The notes beneath the pieces are model-generated. The model worked only from the letters and a program-made list of their open reading frames with translations. It was not told the origin of the DNA and made no database searches. Positions 55,118 to 64,000 of a DNA stretch of 64,000 bases are shown here, piece after piece (within the stretch, counting starts at the first letter, position 1; the number at the start of each line of letters is the position of its first letter). This stretch comes from an uncultured Alphaproteobacteria bacterium (GTDB lineage: Bacteria > Pseudomonadota > Alphaproteobacteria > Rhizobiales > Ancalomicrobiaceae), in NCBI GenBank assembly GCA_937864925.1, contig CALMFH010000065.1, positions 27,404 to 91,403 of the forward strand, in the 5' to 3' direction. A program made the translations under genes and the position numbers.

Positions 55118-55564
55118 TCAGGTCTGCGTCCAGGGTAGTCCGCGTACCTTCCAACCGGAGACGTTCCCACGGTGACCGGCACCGTCGAGACCGCCTTCGA
55201 AACCTTCCGATACGTTGTGACAGCGCGACCAACCCGCCGCGGTCATCGCCGCCGCTGCGAAGCGGCTGCGCTGACCCGACCGGCACAGGAAGTACACCGG
55301 CACGTCACGCGCCAGTCCCGCCGTGGTCAGCGCTTCGTCGAGCACCGCCACGAAGTCCGGGTTGACGGCCATGGTCGGGAAGACCTGCCATTCGAGCGTG
55401 ATCGGCTGCTTGCCGAGAGCGGCGAGCGCCGGAAGTCCGACGAAGGCCCATTCGGCCCGCGTGCGGACGTCGACCAGGACGGCGCGCTCGTTCGACGCGA
55501 GCGACGCCCAAGCCTCCGCGGGGTCCACGTCACCGGCGTAGACCCCGACGAACACATTCGACAT
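55118..55564 (-). CDS. Rhodanese-like domain protein
   Basis: The 148-residue single-domain rhodanese has V-L-V-D-V-R-T-R-A-E-W (29-39) and the active loop F-L-C-R-S-G-Q-R-S with its catalytic Cys near 94, so it should be able to carry a persulfide. It stands between dnaA and rpsT on the same strand, with a long gap before rpsT. Its partner is unknown. Confidence 0.88.
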   Translation of the reverse strand: MSNVFVGVYAGDVDPAEAWASLASNERAVLVDVRTRAEWAFVGLPALAALGKQPITLEWQVFPTMAVNPDFVAVLDEALTTAGLARDVPVYFLCRSGQRSRFAAAAMTAAGWSRCHNVSEGFEGGLDGAGHRGNVSGWKVRGLPWTQT

Positions 55565-56240
55565 GACGATGCCCCCCGAGCCGGACGAATGTCCGGCCCA
55601 CCCCTTTTCGTGTCACTCTGGTGATTGTTCAACGATCGTATCGGAGCAATGCCACCTTCCCGATCGATCGTCGATCCCCCACTCCGTTAAGTCAACGATG
55701 TACCGTTACGTAATATATTCGTTCGGATTTCTGACGATACCGCCTCGAATACTACGATTTCAGCTCGATAGACTTCCGGTCGGCGAGGGACCGTGAAAGC
55801 AGCGCCTTCATGAGGGGGACATTACACAGGGCATCCCGGTGGTGCAATGGCCGCTCCGAGGCCGACGTAGGGGCAGGGGACGACCACGTCGCGAGCGGAA
55901 GCCGTGTCGCATCGAGGAAGTCCTTTCGACTCAACGGAGTTTGGTTCGGGGATCGGTGGCCGTGTTTTTTTTCGTCTTCGCCGGCGAAAAATTCGCCGTA
56001 CCCGGTCCGCTTCCGCTCCGCCGCCAGCGTTTCCGTGACGGATTTCACCACTTGCCATCAAGTCGATGAAAAATCGAATGAATTTCTGTCAGGTCGAAAC
56101 CCGCCGGGACTGCTCCGTACGATAACGATACGTACTAATTCAGATAGCCGTGAGGTAGGTTTCGCGCACCCGCGAAACGCGAGACCCGGGCGCTGGGCCC
56201 GGGTCTCGGAGAGGTCGTTCGAGGTCGCGGCGAACCGGCT
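55565..56240. other. 676-bp non-coding gap between the rhodanese gene and rpsT
   Basis: The gap is lower in GC than its surroundings, especially at 55,620-55,760 and 55,960-56,150, and has no convincing reading frame. I looked for DnaA boxes (TTATCCACA and near forms) and saw none. It contains the rpsT terminator, a TTTTTTTT run near 55,965, and a second stem (TTTCGCG / CGCGAAA) near 56,160-56,177. A small RNA is possible but not shown. Confidence 0.5.
56181..56207 (-). terminator. Terminator hairpin of rpsT
   Basis: An 11-bp perfect stem (GAGACCCGGGC / GCCCGGGTCTC) with a 5-nt loop lies 34 nt past the rpsT stop. A second weaker stem follows. Confidence 0.75.
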
Positions 56241-56507
56241 TCAGGCGCCGAGCGACTTCACCCGGTGCGCCAGGCGCGAGATCTTGCGGGAGGCGGTGTT
56301 GCGATGGACGACGCCCTTGGAGGCGGCGCGCTGCAGCTCCGGCTGGGCGGCCTTGAGCGCGGCGGCTGCGGCGGTCTGGTCGCCCGAGGCGATCGCCTCC
56401 TCGACCTTGCGCAGGAAGGTGCGGACGCGCGAACGGCGGGACTTGTTGACCGCGGTGCGGCGCGCGATCTTGCGGGCCGCCTTCTTGGCGGACGGCGTAT
56501 TGGCCAT
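56241..56507 (-). CDS. rpsT: 30S ribosomal protein S20
   Basis: The 88-residue protein is basic and helical, with [13 protein letters not shown] at the start, the [12 protein letters not shown] segment and a [16 protein letters not shown] end. This is diagnostic of S20, which binds 16S rRNA early in assembly. AGGAGAGGC precedes the ATG. Confidence 0.98.
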   Translation of the reverse strand: MANTPSAKKAARKIARRTAVNKSRRSRVRTFLRKVEEAIASGDQTAAAAALKAAQPELQRAASKGVVHRNTASRKISRLAHRVKSLGA

Positions 56508-56773
56508 GGACGAGCCTCTCCTGGATCTCGACTGTGCTCGACCCGAACTGCCGAATGCCGCCCGCGCCGACCGGTCCGTCTCGACGACGGGGATCTCGAG
56601 GGAGGCCGACCGGGCAGGGCCGACGACGTGAAAGGGCGGCGGCGGGAAAGGCCGCCACCGGGTGGGCGAGCTTATAGCGGCGCGCGCCCGAGGCGTCAAC
56701 GCTCCGTTCGGCCGGTTCCCCTGCCTTTCCGCCCGCTGTGGGCGTGGAGACGCCACCCCCGCTTCGCCGCGCC

Positions 56774-57547
56774 TCAGCGGTGCTTGAACTCCGGCTTCCG
56801 CTTCTCGGCGAAGGCGCCCATGCCCTCCTTCTGGTCCTCGGTGCCGAAGGTGGCGTGGAACATGCGCCGTTCGAAGCGCAATCCTTCGGCGAGCGAGGTC
56901 TCGAAGGCGCGGTTGACCGCCTCCTTGGCGAACATCGCGGCGATCAACGGCTTCTCGGCGATCTCGGCGGCGATCGCCATCACCGCCTCGACGAAGCCTT
57001 CCGCCGGCAGGATACGGGCGACCAACCCGTCGGCCATCGCCTCCTGGGCGCCCATGCGCCGGCCGGTGAGGCAGAGATCCATCGCTTTGGCCTTGCCGAT
57101 GGCGCGGGTCAGCCGCTGGGTGCCGCCGGCACCGGGAATGGTGCCGAGGGTGATCTCCGGCTGGCCGAACTTGGCGGTCTCGGCGGCGATGATCATGTCG
57201 CACATCATGGCGAGCTCACAGCCGCCGCCGAGCGCGAAACCGGCGACGCCGGCGATGATCGGCTTGCGGAAACGCGACACCCGATCCCACGGCGTGATCA
57301 GATCGCCGAGATAGGCGGTGGCCAGCGTCTTCGGCCGCATCTCCTTGATGTCGGCGCCGGCGGCGAAAGCCTTCTCCGAGCCGGTGATCACCACGCAACC
57401 GATGCCGTCGTCGACCTCGAAGGCGTCGAGCGCCGCCGACACCTCGGCCATCAGCGCCGCATTGAGGGCGTTGAGCGCCTGCGGCCGATAGAGGGTGACG
57501 AGGCCGACCCGACCTCGGGTCTCCACCAGGATGTTGTCGTAGACCAT
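56774..57547 (-). CDS. Enoyl-CoA hydratase
   Basis: The 257-residue crotonase-family enzyme has the oxyanion-hole segments F-A-A-G-A-D-I-K-E (about 63-71) and [10 protein letters not shown] (about 104-113). The catalytic Glu pair lies in [14 protein letters not shown]. It hydrates short-chain enoyl-CoA in beta-oxidation. AAAGGAGA precedes the ATG. Confidence 0.94.
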   Translation of the reverse strand: MVYDNILVETRGRVGLVTLYRPQALNALNAALMAEVSAALDAFEVDDGIGCVVITGSEKAFAAGADIKEMRPKTLATAYLGDLITPWDRVSRFRKPIIAGVAGFALGGGCELAMMCDMIIAAETAKFGQPEITLGTIPGAGGTQRLTRAIGKAKAMDLCLTGRRMGAQEAMADGLVARILPAEGFVEAVMAIAAEIAEKPLIAAMFAKEAVNRAFETSLAEGLRFERRMFHATFGTEDQKEGMGAFAEKRKPEFKHR

Positions 57548-57688
57548 GGGATCTCCTTTGCCGATGGGCGTCGTCCATCCGGTGCCGCCCCTTGGGTGAA
57601 AGGGCTAACGGAGACTGCCGGCCGGATCAACGCGATCTTTCGCACGACCGCTGTGCGCGACCGCTCGCCATCTCCTCGGCGGAGGCCC

Positions 57689-58585
57689 TCAGGTCTGACA
57701 GACAGGGCAGAAGAAGGTCGATCGCCCCGACTGGACGATGCGCCCGACGGCCCCCGAACAGCTCGGCCGGGCACAGGCCTCGCCCTCCCGGTCGTAGACC
57801 GCGAAGGAATGTTGGAAATAGCCGAGCTCGCCGTCCGTCCGGCGATGATCTCGCAAGGACGACCCGCCGGCCGCGACCGCCTCCTCGAGCACTTCGCGGA
57901 TGGCGGCCGCCAGCATCGCGAGCTTCTTCGTCGGCCTCCCCGCCCCCGTCACCGTCTCGCCGGCGGGCAGCGTCGGGGCGAGCTTCGCCCGCCACAGCGC
58001 CTCGCAGACGTAGATGTTGCCCAGCCCGGCGACGAGGCGCTGATCGAGCAGCGCCGCCTTGAGCGGAGCCGCCTTGTTGCGGAAGAGCCTCGCCAGCAGA
58101 TCGGCCGAAAGCGCGTTGCCGAGCGGTTCGATGCCGAGGCCGGCGAGAGACGGGTGCGTGGCGAGCCCCTCACGCCCGATCAGATCCATGAAGCCGAAGC
58201 GGCGCGGGTCGTTGTAGGTGACGGTGGTGCCGGCCGGGGCGCCGGGGCCTTCGAGATGGAAGACGACGTGGTCGTGGGCGGCGGAGCGATCGCGGGGGAT
58301 GTGGAACTCGCCGGGCAGCACCTCCGCCTCGGGCAGGTGAATGCGGAACGAGCCCGACATGCCGAGATGGGCGATCAGCACCTCCGAGGTGGAGAGATCG
58401 AGCAGGAGATACTTCGCCCGCCGCGACAGCGCCGTCACCGTCGCGCCTTCGAGCCGTTCGACGAAGCGCTCGGGGAAGGGAATGCGCAGGTTCGCCCGCC
58501 GCTGTTCGACCCGGACGATCCGCGCCCCCTCCATGACGGGGGCGAGCCCGCGGCGCACGGTTTCGACCTCGGGCAGTTCGGGCAT
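57689..58585 (-). CDS. mutM: Formamidopyrimidine-DNA glycosylase (Fpg)
   Basis: The 298-residue base-excision enzyme begins P-E-L-P-E-V-E-T-V, giving the catalytic Pro/Glu pair. It has the central helix-two-turn-helix (about 170-200) and ends in a zinc finger C-x4-C-x16-C-x2-C. It removes 8-oxoguanine. The ribosome site is GAGGAG. It is a conserved neighbour of ubiE, which is divergent. Confidence 0.97.
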   Translation of the reverse strand: MPELPEVETVRRGLAPVMEGARIVRVEQRRANLRIPFPERFVERLEGATVTALSRRAKYLLLDLSTSEVLIAHLGMSGSFRIHLPEAEVLPGEFHIPRDRSAAHDHVVFHLEGPGAPAGTTVTYNDPRRFGFMDLIGREGLATHPSLAGLGIEPLGNALSADLLARLFRNKAAPLKAALLDQRLVAGLGNIYVCEALWRAKLAPTLPAGETVTGAGRPTKKLAMLAAAIREVLEEAVAAGGSSLRDHRRTDGELGYFQHSFAVYDREGEACARPSCSGAVGRIVQSGRSTFFCPVCQT

Positions 58586-58718
58586 GACGGCTCCTCGTGG
58601 CGGTGATCGAACGTCGCATCGACGTCGCTCACAGATAGCGTCGCCGAGAGGCTTCCGCTATGGTCCGCGCAACTCGGGTCTCGCCGTCGCGGCTTCGTGA
58701 CGGGCGAGCCACGCGCGA

Positions 58719-58857
58719 CCCCTTCTCCCCTCGCGGGAGAAGGTGGCCGAAGGCCGGATGAGGGGGTGGGCCTCTCCATTCGGCACGGCGCGTGTGGAAG
58801 TGCCCGGCCCCCTCATCCGCCCCTTCGGGGCACCTTCTCCCACGAGGGGAGAAGGGA
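58719..58857. repeat. Long imperfect palindromic intergenic repeat
   Basis: Two arms (about 58719-58768 and 58807-58857) are imperfect reverse complements. Each contains a CTTCTCCC...GGGAGAAGG hairpin followed by GGATGAGGGGG or its complement. This is the compound REP-like element common between genes in rhizobia and relatives. Related short pieces are at 1.94 kb and 26.9 kb. It fills most of the 316-bp mutM-ubiE gap and overlaps no gene. Confidence 0.75.
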
Positions 58858-58901
58858 TCGGGCTCTGCCCGGTGCCGCGAGCCGAGAGTTCGAGAGAAGC
58901 C

Positions 58902-59705
58902 ATGTCGCACGATCCCGCCGCCGCCACCTCCCCGAGCGAGACCGCGCCCACCGGCGCCACCGCCTCCTTCGGCTTCCGCGACGTGCCGCTCACCGAGAAG
59001 CAGCACCTCGTCGACGACGTCTTCCACAAGGTGGCGAGCCGCTACGACGTGATGAACGACGCCATGTCGGGCGGCATGCACCGGCTGTGGAAGGATGCGA
59101 TGGTGGCGAAGCTGTCGCCGCCGAAGATCGGTCGCCGCCCCTACGAGGTGCTCGACATGGCCGGCGGCACCGGCGACATCGCCTTCCGCATCGTCGAGAA
59201 GTCGGAGAAGAAGGCGCGCGTCACCGTCTCCGACATCAACGCCTCGATGCTTCAGGTCGGCCGCGAGCGCGCCGAGAAACGTGGGCTCGCCGCCAATCTC
59301 GACTTCGTCGAGGCCAACGCCGAGGAACTGCCCTTCGAGAGTAACCGCTTCGACGCCTATACGATCGCCTTCGGCATCCGCAACGTGCCGCGCATCGACA
59401 AGGCCCTGCGCGAGGCCTGGCGGGTGCTGAAGCCCGGCGGCCGCATCCTGGTGCTGGAGTTCTCGGCGGTCGAGATGCCGGTGCTCGACAAGATCTACGA
59501 CGCCTTCTCCTTCCATCTGATCCCGCTGATGGGCAAGGCGATCGCCGGCGATGCCGAGCCCTATCGCTACCTCGTCGAGTCGATCCGCAAGTTCCCGCCG
59601 CAGGAGAAGTTCGCCGCGATGATCCGCGACGCCGGCTTCGCCCGGGTCGACTACACCAACTTCACCGGCGGCATCGCCGCGCTGCACTCGGGCTGGAAGA
59701 TCTGA
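58902..59705 (+). CDS. ubiE: Ubiquinone/menaquinone methyltransferase UbiE
   Basis: The 267-residue SAM-dependent enzyme methylates the benzoquinol ring. It has [15 protein letters not shown] near 45, the SAM motif L-D-M-A-G-G-T-G-D near 84 and G-I-R-N-V near 164, ending in H-S-G-W-K-I. An N-terminal low-complexity extension of about 20 residues is present. ubiB follows 4 nt later. Confidence 0.97.
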   Translation: MSHDPAAATSPSETAPTGATASFGFRDVPLTEKQHLVDDVFHKVASRYDVMNDAMSGGMHRLWKDAMVAKLSPPKIGRRPYEVLDMAGGTGDIAFRIVEKSEKKARVTVSDINASMLQVGRERAEKRGLAANLDFVEANAEELPFESNRFDAYTIAFGIRNVPRIDKALREAWRVLKPGGRILVLEFSAVEMPVLDKIYDAFSFHLIPLMGKAIAGDAEPYRYLVESIRKFPPQEKFAAMIRDAGFARVDYTNFTGGIAALHSGWKI

Positions 59706-59709
59706 GGCG

Positions 59710-61296
59710 ATGGCCCACGCGATCGGTTCCCTCCTCAGGCTCGCCCGCGCCGGCTGGGTGATGGCCCGCGAAGGCCTCGTCACCGCCATGGCCCCGCCCG
59801 ATCCCCCGCCGATCGGCCGGCTCGCGCTGGCGGTGGCGAAGATCGTCGAGCGCAAGGACGCGGTCGGTGCCTCGCGCGGCACCCGCGCCAGCCGGGCGCT
59901 GAACCGCCTCGGTCCCTCCTACGTCAAGCTCGGCCAGTTCCTCGCCACCCGTCCGGACGTCGTCGGTCGCGCCATGGCCGACGATCTCGAGGCGCTGCAG
60001 GACCGCGTCGATCCCTTCGACCACGACACGGCGGAAGCCATCGTCGCCCGCGCCCTGGGCAAGCCGATCCGCGACCTCTTCGTCGACTTCGGCCAGCCGG
60101 TGGCCGCCGCCTCGATCGCCCAGGTCCACAAGGCGCGGGTGAGGGGCCGCGACGACATCGTCCGCGACGTCGCCGTCAAGGTGCTGCGCCCCGACGTCGA
60201 GGCCCGCTTCAAGCGTGATCTCGATGCCTTCTATCTCGCCGCGCGCCTGATCGAGGCGGTGGTGCCGCCGACCCGGCGGCTGCGCCTCGTCGCGGTGGTC
60301 GACACGCTCGCCCGTTCGGTGCGGCTGGAGATGGACCTGCGGCTCGAGGCTGCGGCGATCTCCGAACTCGCCGAGAACGCCGCGAAGGATCCCGATTTCC
60401 GCCTGCCGAAAGTCGATTGGGAGCGCACCCAGCGCGGCGTGCTGACGCTGGAATGGGTCGACGGCGTCAAGCTCTCCGACCGCGCCGCCCTGCAGGCCGC
60501 CGGTCACGACCTGAAACGCCTCGGCCGCATCGTCATGCAGTCGTTCCTGCGCCATGCGATGCGCGACGGCTTCTTCCACGCCGACATGCACCAGGGCAAC
60601 CTGTTCGTCGTGCCGTCCGGCGATCTCGTCGCCGTCGACCTCGGCATCACCGGCCGGCTCGCGCCCGAGGAGCGTCGTTTCCTCGCCGAGATCCTCTACG
60701 GCTTCATCACCCGCGACTATCGCCGCGTCGCCCAGGTGCATTTCGATGCCGGCTACGTGCCGGCGCATCAGGAGGTCGAGGTCTTCGCCCAGGCGCTGCG
60801 CGCCGTCGGCGAACCCTTGCGTGACCGCCCCCCGGCGGAGATCTCGATGGCGGGCCTGCTCGGTCAGCTCTTCGAATACACCGACGTCTTCGACATGCGG
60901 ACCCAGCCGCGGCTGATCCTGTTGCAGAAGACCATGGTGGTGGTGGAGGGCGTCGCCCGCTCGCTCGATTCCGACCTCGACATCTGGACCGTGTCGGAAC
61001 CGGTGGTGCGCGAATGGGTCGAGGCCAATCTCGGCCCCGGCGCCCGCCTCGCCGACGTCGGCGAATCGGCCGGCGCCCTCGGTCGTCTGGCGCTCGCCGT
61101 GCCGCGCCTCGTCGAGCGCCTCGATCTCGCCTCGGCGGGTCTGGCCAAATGGGCCGAGGCCGGTGTCCGTCTCGACGCCGAGACGGTCGAGGCGATCGCC
61201 GCCGCCGAGGTCCGCCGCACTCGGCCGCAGCGTCTCGCGGTGTGGATCGGCGCCGCTTCCCTCGCGGTCATCGCCTATGTCATGATGGTTTCCTAA
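59710..61296 (+). CDS. ubiB: UbiB, ubiquinone biosynthesis atypical kinase
   Basis: The 528-residue protein is a kinase-like ATPase needed for quinone synthesis. It has the K-x-G-Q motif (V-K-L-G-Q-F) near 73, the A-A-A-S-I-A-Q-V-H loop near 135, and H-A-D-M-H-Q-G-N-L-F with V-D-L-G-I-T-G. A single C-terminal transmembrane helix (about 507-525) anchors it. It is coupled to ubiE. Confidence 0.96.
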   Translation: MAHAIGSLLRLARAGWVMAREGLVTAMAPPDPPPIGRLALAVAKIVERKDAVGASRGTRASRALNRLGPSYVKLGQFLATRPDVVGRAMADDLEALQDRVDPFDHDTAEAIVARALGKPIRDLFVDFGQPVAAASIAQVHKARVRGRDDIVRDVAVKVLRPDVEARFKRDLDAFYLAARLIEAVVPPTRRLRLVAVVDTLARSVRLEMDLRLEAAAISELAENAAKDPDFRLPKVDWERTQRGVLTLEWVDGVKLSDRAALQAAGHDLKRLGRIVMQSFLRHAMRDGFFHADMHQGNLFVVPSGDLVAVDLGITGRLAPEERRFLAEILYGFITRDYRRVAQVHFDAGYVPAHQEVEVFAQALRAVGEPLRDRPPAEISMAGLLGQLFEYTDVFDMRTQPRLILLQKTMVVVEGVARSLDSDLDIWTVSEPVVREWVEANLGPGARLADVGESAGALGRLALAVPRLVERLDLASAGLAKWAEAGVRLDAETVEAIAAAEVRRTRPQRLAVWIGAASLAVIAYVMMVS

Positions 61297-61387
61297 TATA
61301 TCGACGACCGCCCGTCCCACGCCCCGCAGAGGGCACGAGATCTGCAAGGGAACCGCGGTCCAGGGCACATCCGGAGGAAAACCCGAC

Positions 61388-61984
61388 ATGACGCAGTCGC
61401 GCCTTCAAGACACCTACGCGCTCATCGATGCCGCCAACGCCGACGATCCGGTGAAGGTGACGGTCGACGGGGTCGAACGCCCCTACGCCCAGGTCTATGG
61501 CGAACGGATGACGGCGCGGCTGGCCAAGCTCGTCCCCGACGCCTCCGACATCCTCAAGGCGGCGGCGCGAGCCCAACACATCCGTCGCTTCGACATCCCC
61601 CGCGGCTCCTACCCGATGGACAAGCCCGGCTATCACGCCTGGCGCAACGCCCTGAAGGTGCGCCACGGCGAACTCCTCGCCGAGATCATGCGCAAAGCCG
61701 GTTGGCCCGAGGACGACGTGGTCCGCGCCGGCCAACTGGTGCGCAAGGAGCGCATCAAGCGCGATCCGGAGGCACAGTCGGTCGAGGATTGCGCCTCGCT
61801 CGTCTTCCTCGAATTCGAATACGCCGAGTTCGGCGCCAAATACGACGACGACAAGGTGGTCGACATCGTCGCCAAGACCTGGGCCAAGATGTCGGAAACC
61901 GGACACGCCCAGGCGCTGGAGCTGGTGCCGCTGCTGCCCGAGCGATTGCAGACGCTGACGGTGAAGGCGGTCACCGGCGCGTGA
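61388..61984 (+). CDS. DUF4202 family protein
   Basis: The 198-residue product matches DUF4202 by its R-R-F-D-I-P-R-G-S-Y-P and G-Y-H-A-W-R segments near 66-83 and by E-D-C-A-S-L-V-F-L-E. These look like metal-binding His and acidic residues of a hydrolase-like helical fold. Function is not known. GGAGGA precedes the ATG. It stands alone after ubiB. Confidence 0.85.
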   Translation: MTQSRLQDTYALIDAANADDPVKVTVDGVERPYAQVYGERMTARLAKLVPDASDILKAAARAQHIRRFDIPRGSYPMDKPGYHAWRNALKVRHGELLAEIMRKAGWPEDDVVRAGQLVRKERIKRDPEAQSVEDCASLVFLEFEYAEFGAKYDDDKVVDIVAKTWAKMSETGHAQALELVPLLPERLQTLTVKAVTGA

Positions 61985-62037
61985 TCGAGGCGAACCTGCC
62001 GACCGGTCGGTAGGAAGAGTGGCACCTCCGCCCCGCG

Positions 62038-62829
62038 TCACTCCACCCCGTAGGCGTGGAGCGCGGCGCCGTTGAGCTTCAGCCAGCGGCGGCCCTCGTC
62101 CATGCGCGGGCAGGTCTCGCGCACCAGCCGCCAGAAGCGGATCGAGTGGTTCATCTCTCTGAGGTGGGCCACCTCGTGGGCGGCGAGATAATCGAGCACG
62201 TGCGGCGGCGCCAGGATCACCCGCCAGGAGAACGAGAGTTCGCCCTCCGCCGTGCAAGACCCCCAGCGCGAGCGCGTGTCCTTGATGCGGATCGCCCCGG
62301 TCTTCACCCCGAGCCGCGCCGCGTGGCTCGCCACCGCCGGCTCGAGATCGGCCAGGGCCGCGCGGCGCAGGAAGTCGCGCACCCGCCGCGCCATGTGCTC
62401 CGGCCGGCCGGCGACACAGAGGAGCGGTGTCTTCACGTCACCGGTCGCCGTCTCGACCCAGACGGTGCCGCGCCGGTCGGGGCGGTGGTCGAGGAGATGC
62501 GGCGTGCCGCGCAACGGCACCGTCGAGCCGGGAGCGAAGGCGACCGCCCGCGGTCGCCGTGCCAACCGCTCGGCGAGCCAGCCGCGATGCCGGTCGAGGA
62601 AATCGAGGGCGTCGGCGAAGCGCGCCCCCTCCGGTAGGGTCAGGACCGGATCGCCATGGCCGGCGGCCATGCGCAGGGTGAAACGCGAGGCCCGTGCCGA
62701 TACGCGGACCGCGACGCGGACGTCGCGGCCGGCGATGGGGACGATCACGTGGTCGGGGGGTGGGACCCGTGACGACCGTCGGGACGAGAAGCCGAACACC
62801 GCGTCAGACGCGGGTCGGGTCGCCGTCAC
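62038..62829 (-). CDS. YgjP/SprT-type zinc metallopeptidase
   Basis: The 263-residue product has A-A-H-E-V-A-H-L (zinc H-E-x-x-H) near 219 with a third His in N-H-S, and the family motif R-S-R-W-G-S-C near 186. The GTG at 62829 overlaps the end of the DUF2852 gene by 26 nt. No nearer ATG fits the conserved start, so this GTG is used but is not certain. Confidence 0.87.
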   Translation of the reverse strand: MTATRPASDAVFGFSSRRSSRVPPPDHVIVPIAGRDVRVAVRVSARASRFTLRMAAGHGDPVLTLPEGARFADALDFLDRHRGWLAERLARRPRAVAFAPGSTVPLRGTPHLLDHRPDRRGTVWVETATGDVKTPLLCVAGRPEHMARRVRDFLRRAALADLEPAVASHAARLGVKTGAIRIKDTRSRWGSCTAEGELSFSWRVILAPPHVLDYLAAHEVAHLREMNHSIRFWRLVRETCPRMDEGRRWLKLNGAALHAYGVE

Positions 62830-63241
62830 GCATCCGGCGGGCGGCGCGTTCGGCCTTGAAGCGGTCGAACTCCTCCTGGTCGCGGGCGCGGCGCAGATGG
62901 CTCATGTAGGCCTCGAACTCGCGACGCTCGTCGTCGAGACGGCGACGTTCGGCCTCCAGCCGCTCCAATTCGGCGGCGCGATAGGCGTCGAAGGCGGCGT
63001 TGCCGGTGGAGGCGAAGGGCCCCCCGGCGAAACCACCGCCGAAGCCGCGACGCATCTCGGCGGCGAGGCGTGAGTTCCGGTAGCCGTCGCGCACGCCCTC
63101 GAAGAAGACCTGCATCCGATCGCCCCAGATCATGTAGGCGAGCATGGCGAGGCCGAGCGGCCAGGCGAAGACGAAGCCGAGGACCATCAGGCCGATGGAC
63201 AACGGGTGGAAGCCGGGACGGATCACGGGAGTGCTGCGCAT
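62804..63241 (-). CDS. DUF2852 membrane-anchored protein
   Basis: The 145-residue product has one or two hydrophobic segments (about 15-41, with A-W-P-L-G-L-A-M-L-A-Y) followed by M-I-W-G-D-R-M. A charged helical tail (about 85-140) rich in Glu/Arg follows, as in the alphaproteobacterial DUF2852 family. Function is unknown. Its end overlaps the metallopeptidase start. Confidence 0.85.
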   Translation of the reverse strand: MRSTPVIRPGFHPLSIGLMVLGFVFAWPLGLAMLAYMIWGDRMQVFFEGVRDGYRNSRLAAEMRRGFGGGFAGGPFASTGNAAFDAYRAAELERLEAERRRLDDERREFEAYMSHLRRARDQEEFDRFKAERAARRMRDGDPTRV

Positions 63242-63461
63242 GGGGGCCTTGCCCTTTCCGATGTCGACCGGCCGGTTGCTCCTGCGGCGCGAGCCGGCGG
63301 AGCGCCGCGGTCACGTCGCATGATCTGGCCCCGTGTCGTGGCGGTTTCAAGGGTGGCGGTTTGGAAGATCGCCGCGGGCGTTTTCCGCTGCCGATCGACG
63401 GAAGCGAAACGGCCGCGTCTCGCGACGCGGCCGTCGGCTTCGGACCGGATCGCCGGCGCCC

Positions 63462-64000
63462 TCAGGCGGCCGACTTCGCCTCGGCGCCTTTCGTCGGCGC
63501 GGCGACGCGGGCGTGGCGGCGGATGAATTCGGCGATGCGCGGCTGGATGTTGGCGCGGAACTTCGAGCCGTTGAACACGCCGTAATGGCCGACGCCGGGT
63601 TGGACGTAGTCCTGTTGCTTCTCGGCGGCGAGATTGGTGCACATGGTGTGCGCCGCCTGAGTCTGGCCCGGCCCGGTGATGTCGTCGAGTTCGCCTTCGA
63701 CGGTGAAGAGGGCGGTGTCGCGGATCTCCGACGGCTTCACCAGCCGTCCCCGGTGCATCATCGTGCCCTCCGGCAGGGCGTGATCGAGGAACACGGTGCG
63801 GATCGTCTGGAGATAGAACTCCTTGGTGAGATCCATCACCGCCAGATACTCGTCGTAGAAGTCACGATGCTTCTCGGCACTGTCGCCGTCACCCTCGATC
63901 AGGTGCTGGTAGAACTCCTTGTGGGCGGAGACGTGACGGTCGAGATTCATCGACATGAAGCCGCCGAGCTGCAGGAAGCCCGGATAGACCTCGCGCAGGA
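63462..64000 (-). CDS. phaZ: Intracellular polyhydroxyalkanoate depolymerase, 5'-truncated by the window
   Basis: The last about 179 codons of the gene are visible; the frame stays open to the window edge. G-F-M-S-M-N-L-D-R-H-V, F-Y-D-E-Y-L-A-V-M-D-L, V-E-G-E-L-D-D-I-T-G-P-G-Q-T and G-H-Y-G-V-F-N-G are typical of the PhaZ depolymerase C-terminal half, including the late catalytic Asp and His. It mobilises stored PHB, a carbon and electron reserve relevant to diazotrophs. The start and the lipase-box Ser lie beyond the window. Confidence 0.9.
   Translation of the reverse strand, partial: LREVYPGFLQLGGFMSMNLDRHVSAHKEFYQHLIEGDGDSAEKHRDFYDEYLAVMDLTKEFYLQTIRTVFLDHALPEGTMMHRGRLVKPSEIRDTALFTVEGELDDITGPGQTQAAHTMCTNLAAEKQQDYVQPGVGHYGVFNGSKFRANIQPRIAEFIRRHARVAAPTKGAEAKSAA

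Noticed and set aside
53587..55365. A 592-codon plus-strand open frame opposite dnaA
   Set aside because: DnaA on the minus strand explains the region completely; the opposite frame shows no domain.
55565..56240. Replication origin beside dnaA
   Set aside because: No DnaA-box cluster was seen, and in alphaproteobacteria the origin is commonly away from dnaA.
58743..58901. N-terminal extension of UbiE into the palindromic repeat
   Set aside because: The frame is open but consists of repeat sequence; the ATG at 58902 begins the plausible protein.

Overview
The window is a high-GC (about 68-70% by eye) stretch of an alphaproteobacterial chromosome, most likely from a free-living or plant-associated diazotroph of the Hyphomicrobiales. 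The grounds are the type of Mo-nitrogenase cluster, the nif-linked fixABCX, the smo-type polyol operon, the dnaA/rpsT/mutM/ubiE/ubiB neighbourhood, and DUF2336, DUF2852 and DUF4202 proteins. A Pleomorphomonadaceae-like source is only a guess.

Positions 1-27,440 form one continuous nitrogen-fixation region. In order it holds a ferredoxin that probably follows an off-window nifB, a [4Fe-4S] leucine-rich-variant protein, nifZ, nifT, a SIR2-like protein, a histone-deacetylase-family hydrolase, then (minus strand) a ferritin-like protein and a FeSII/Shethna-type [2Fe-2S] ferredoxin divergent from nifHDK. A DUF2336 protein follows, then nifE-nifN-nifX-DUF269-DUF683-fdxB-nifQ, two small unknown ORFs, a nif-type IscA gene with nifU-nifS-nifV-cysE-nifW, a low-GC interlude with a small unknown ORF and a decayed gene, an O6-methylguanine methyltransferase, and fixA-fixB-fixC-fixX. 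Five sigma-54 -24/-12 promoters and five NifA sites (TGT-N10-ACA) can be read directly: a mirror-symmetric pair of promoters shared by fesII and nifH, one at nifE, one at the iscA/nifUSV operon and one at fixA. Together the genes make the enzyme (HDK), build and insert FeMo-co (E, N, X, Q, V plus DUF269), supply Fe-S clusters (IscA, U, S, with CysE for cysteine), feed electrons (FdxN, FdxB, FixABCX), and probably protect nitrogenase from oxygen (FeSII, NifW).

Positions 27,500-38,800 are a polyol catabolism locus: fructokinase and a SorC-type regulator on the minus strand, then a divergent smoEFGK ABC transporter, sorbitol dehydrogenase, mannitol dehydrogenase and an unusual pentulose kinase-HAD phosphatase fusion. 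Two tandem palindromes overlap the divergent promoter.

Positions 38,869-48,925 are a minus-strand operon of a peptide/opine-class ABC transporter followed by a three-component flavin dehydrogenase and an SDR, with a divergent IclR regulator. The substrate is unknown.

Positions 49,100-64,000 are mostly housekeeping: tRNA-Ser(GGA), nth, an Ada-type methyltransferase, gpmA, dapB, dnaA, a rhodanese, rpsT, an enoyl-CoA hydratase, mutM, ubiE, ubiB, a DUF4202 protein, a YgjP-type metallopeptidase, a DUF2852 protein and a PHB depolymerase cut by the window end.
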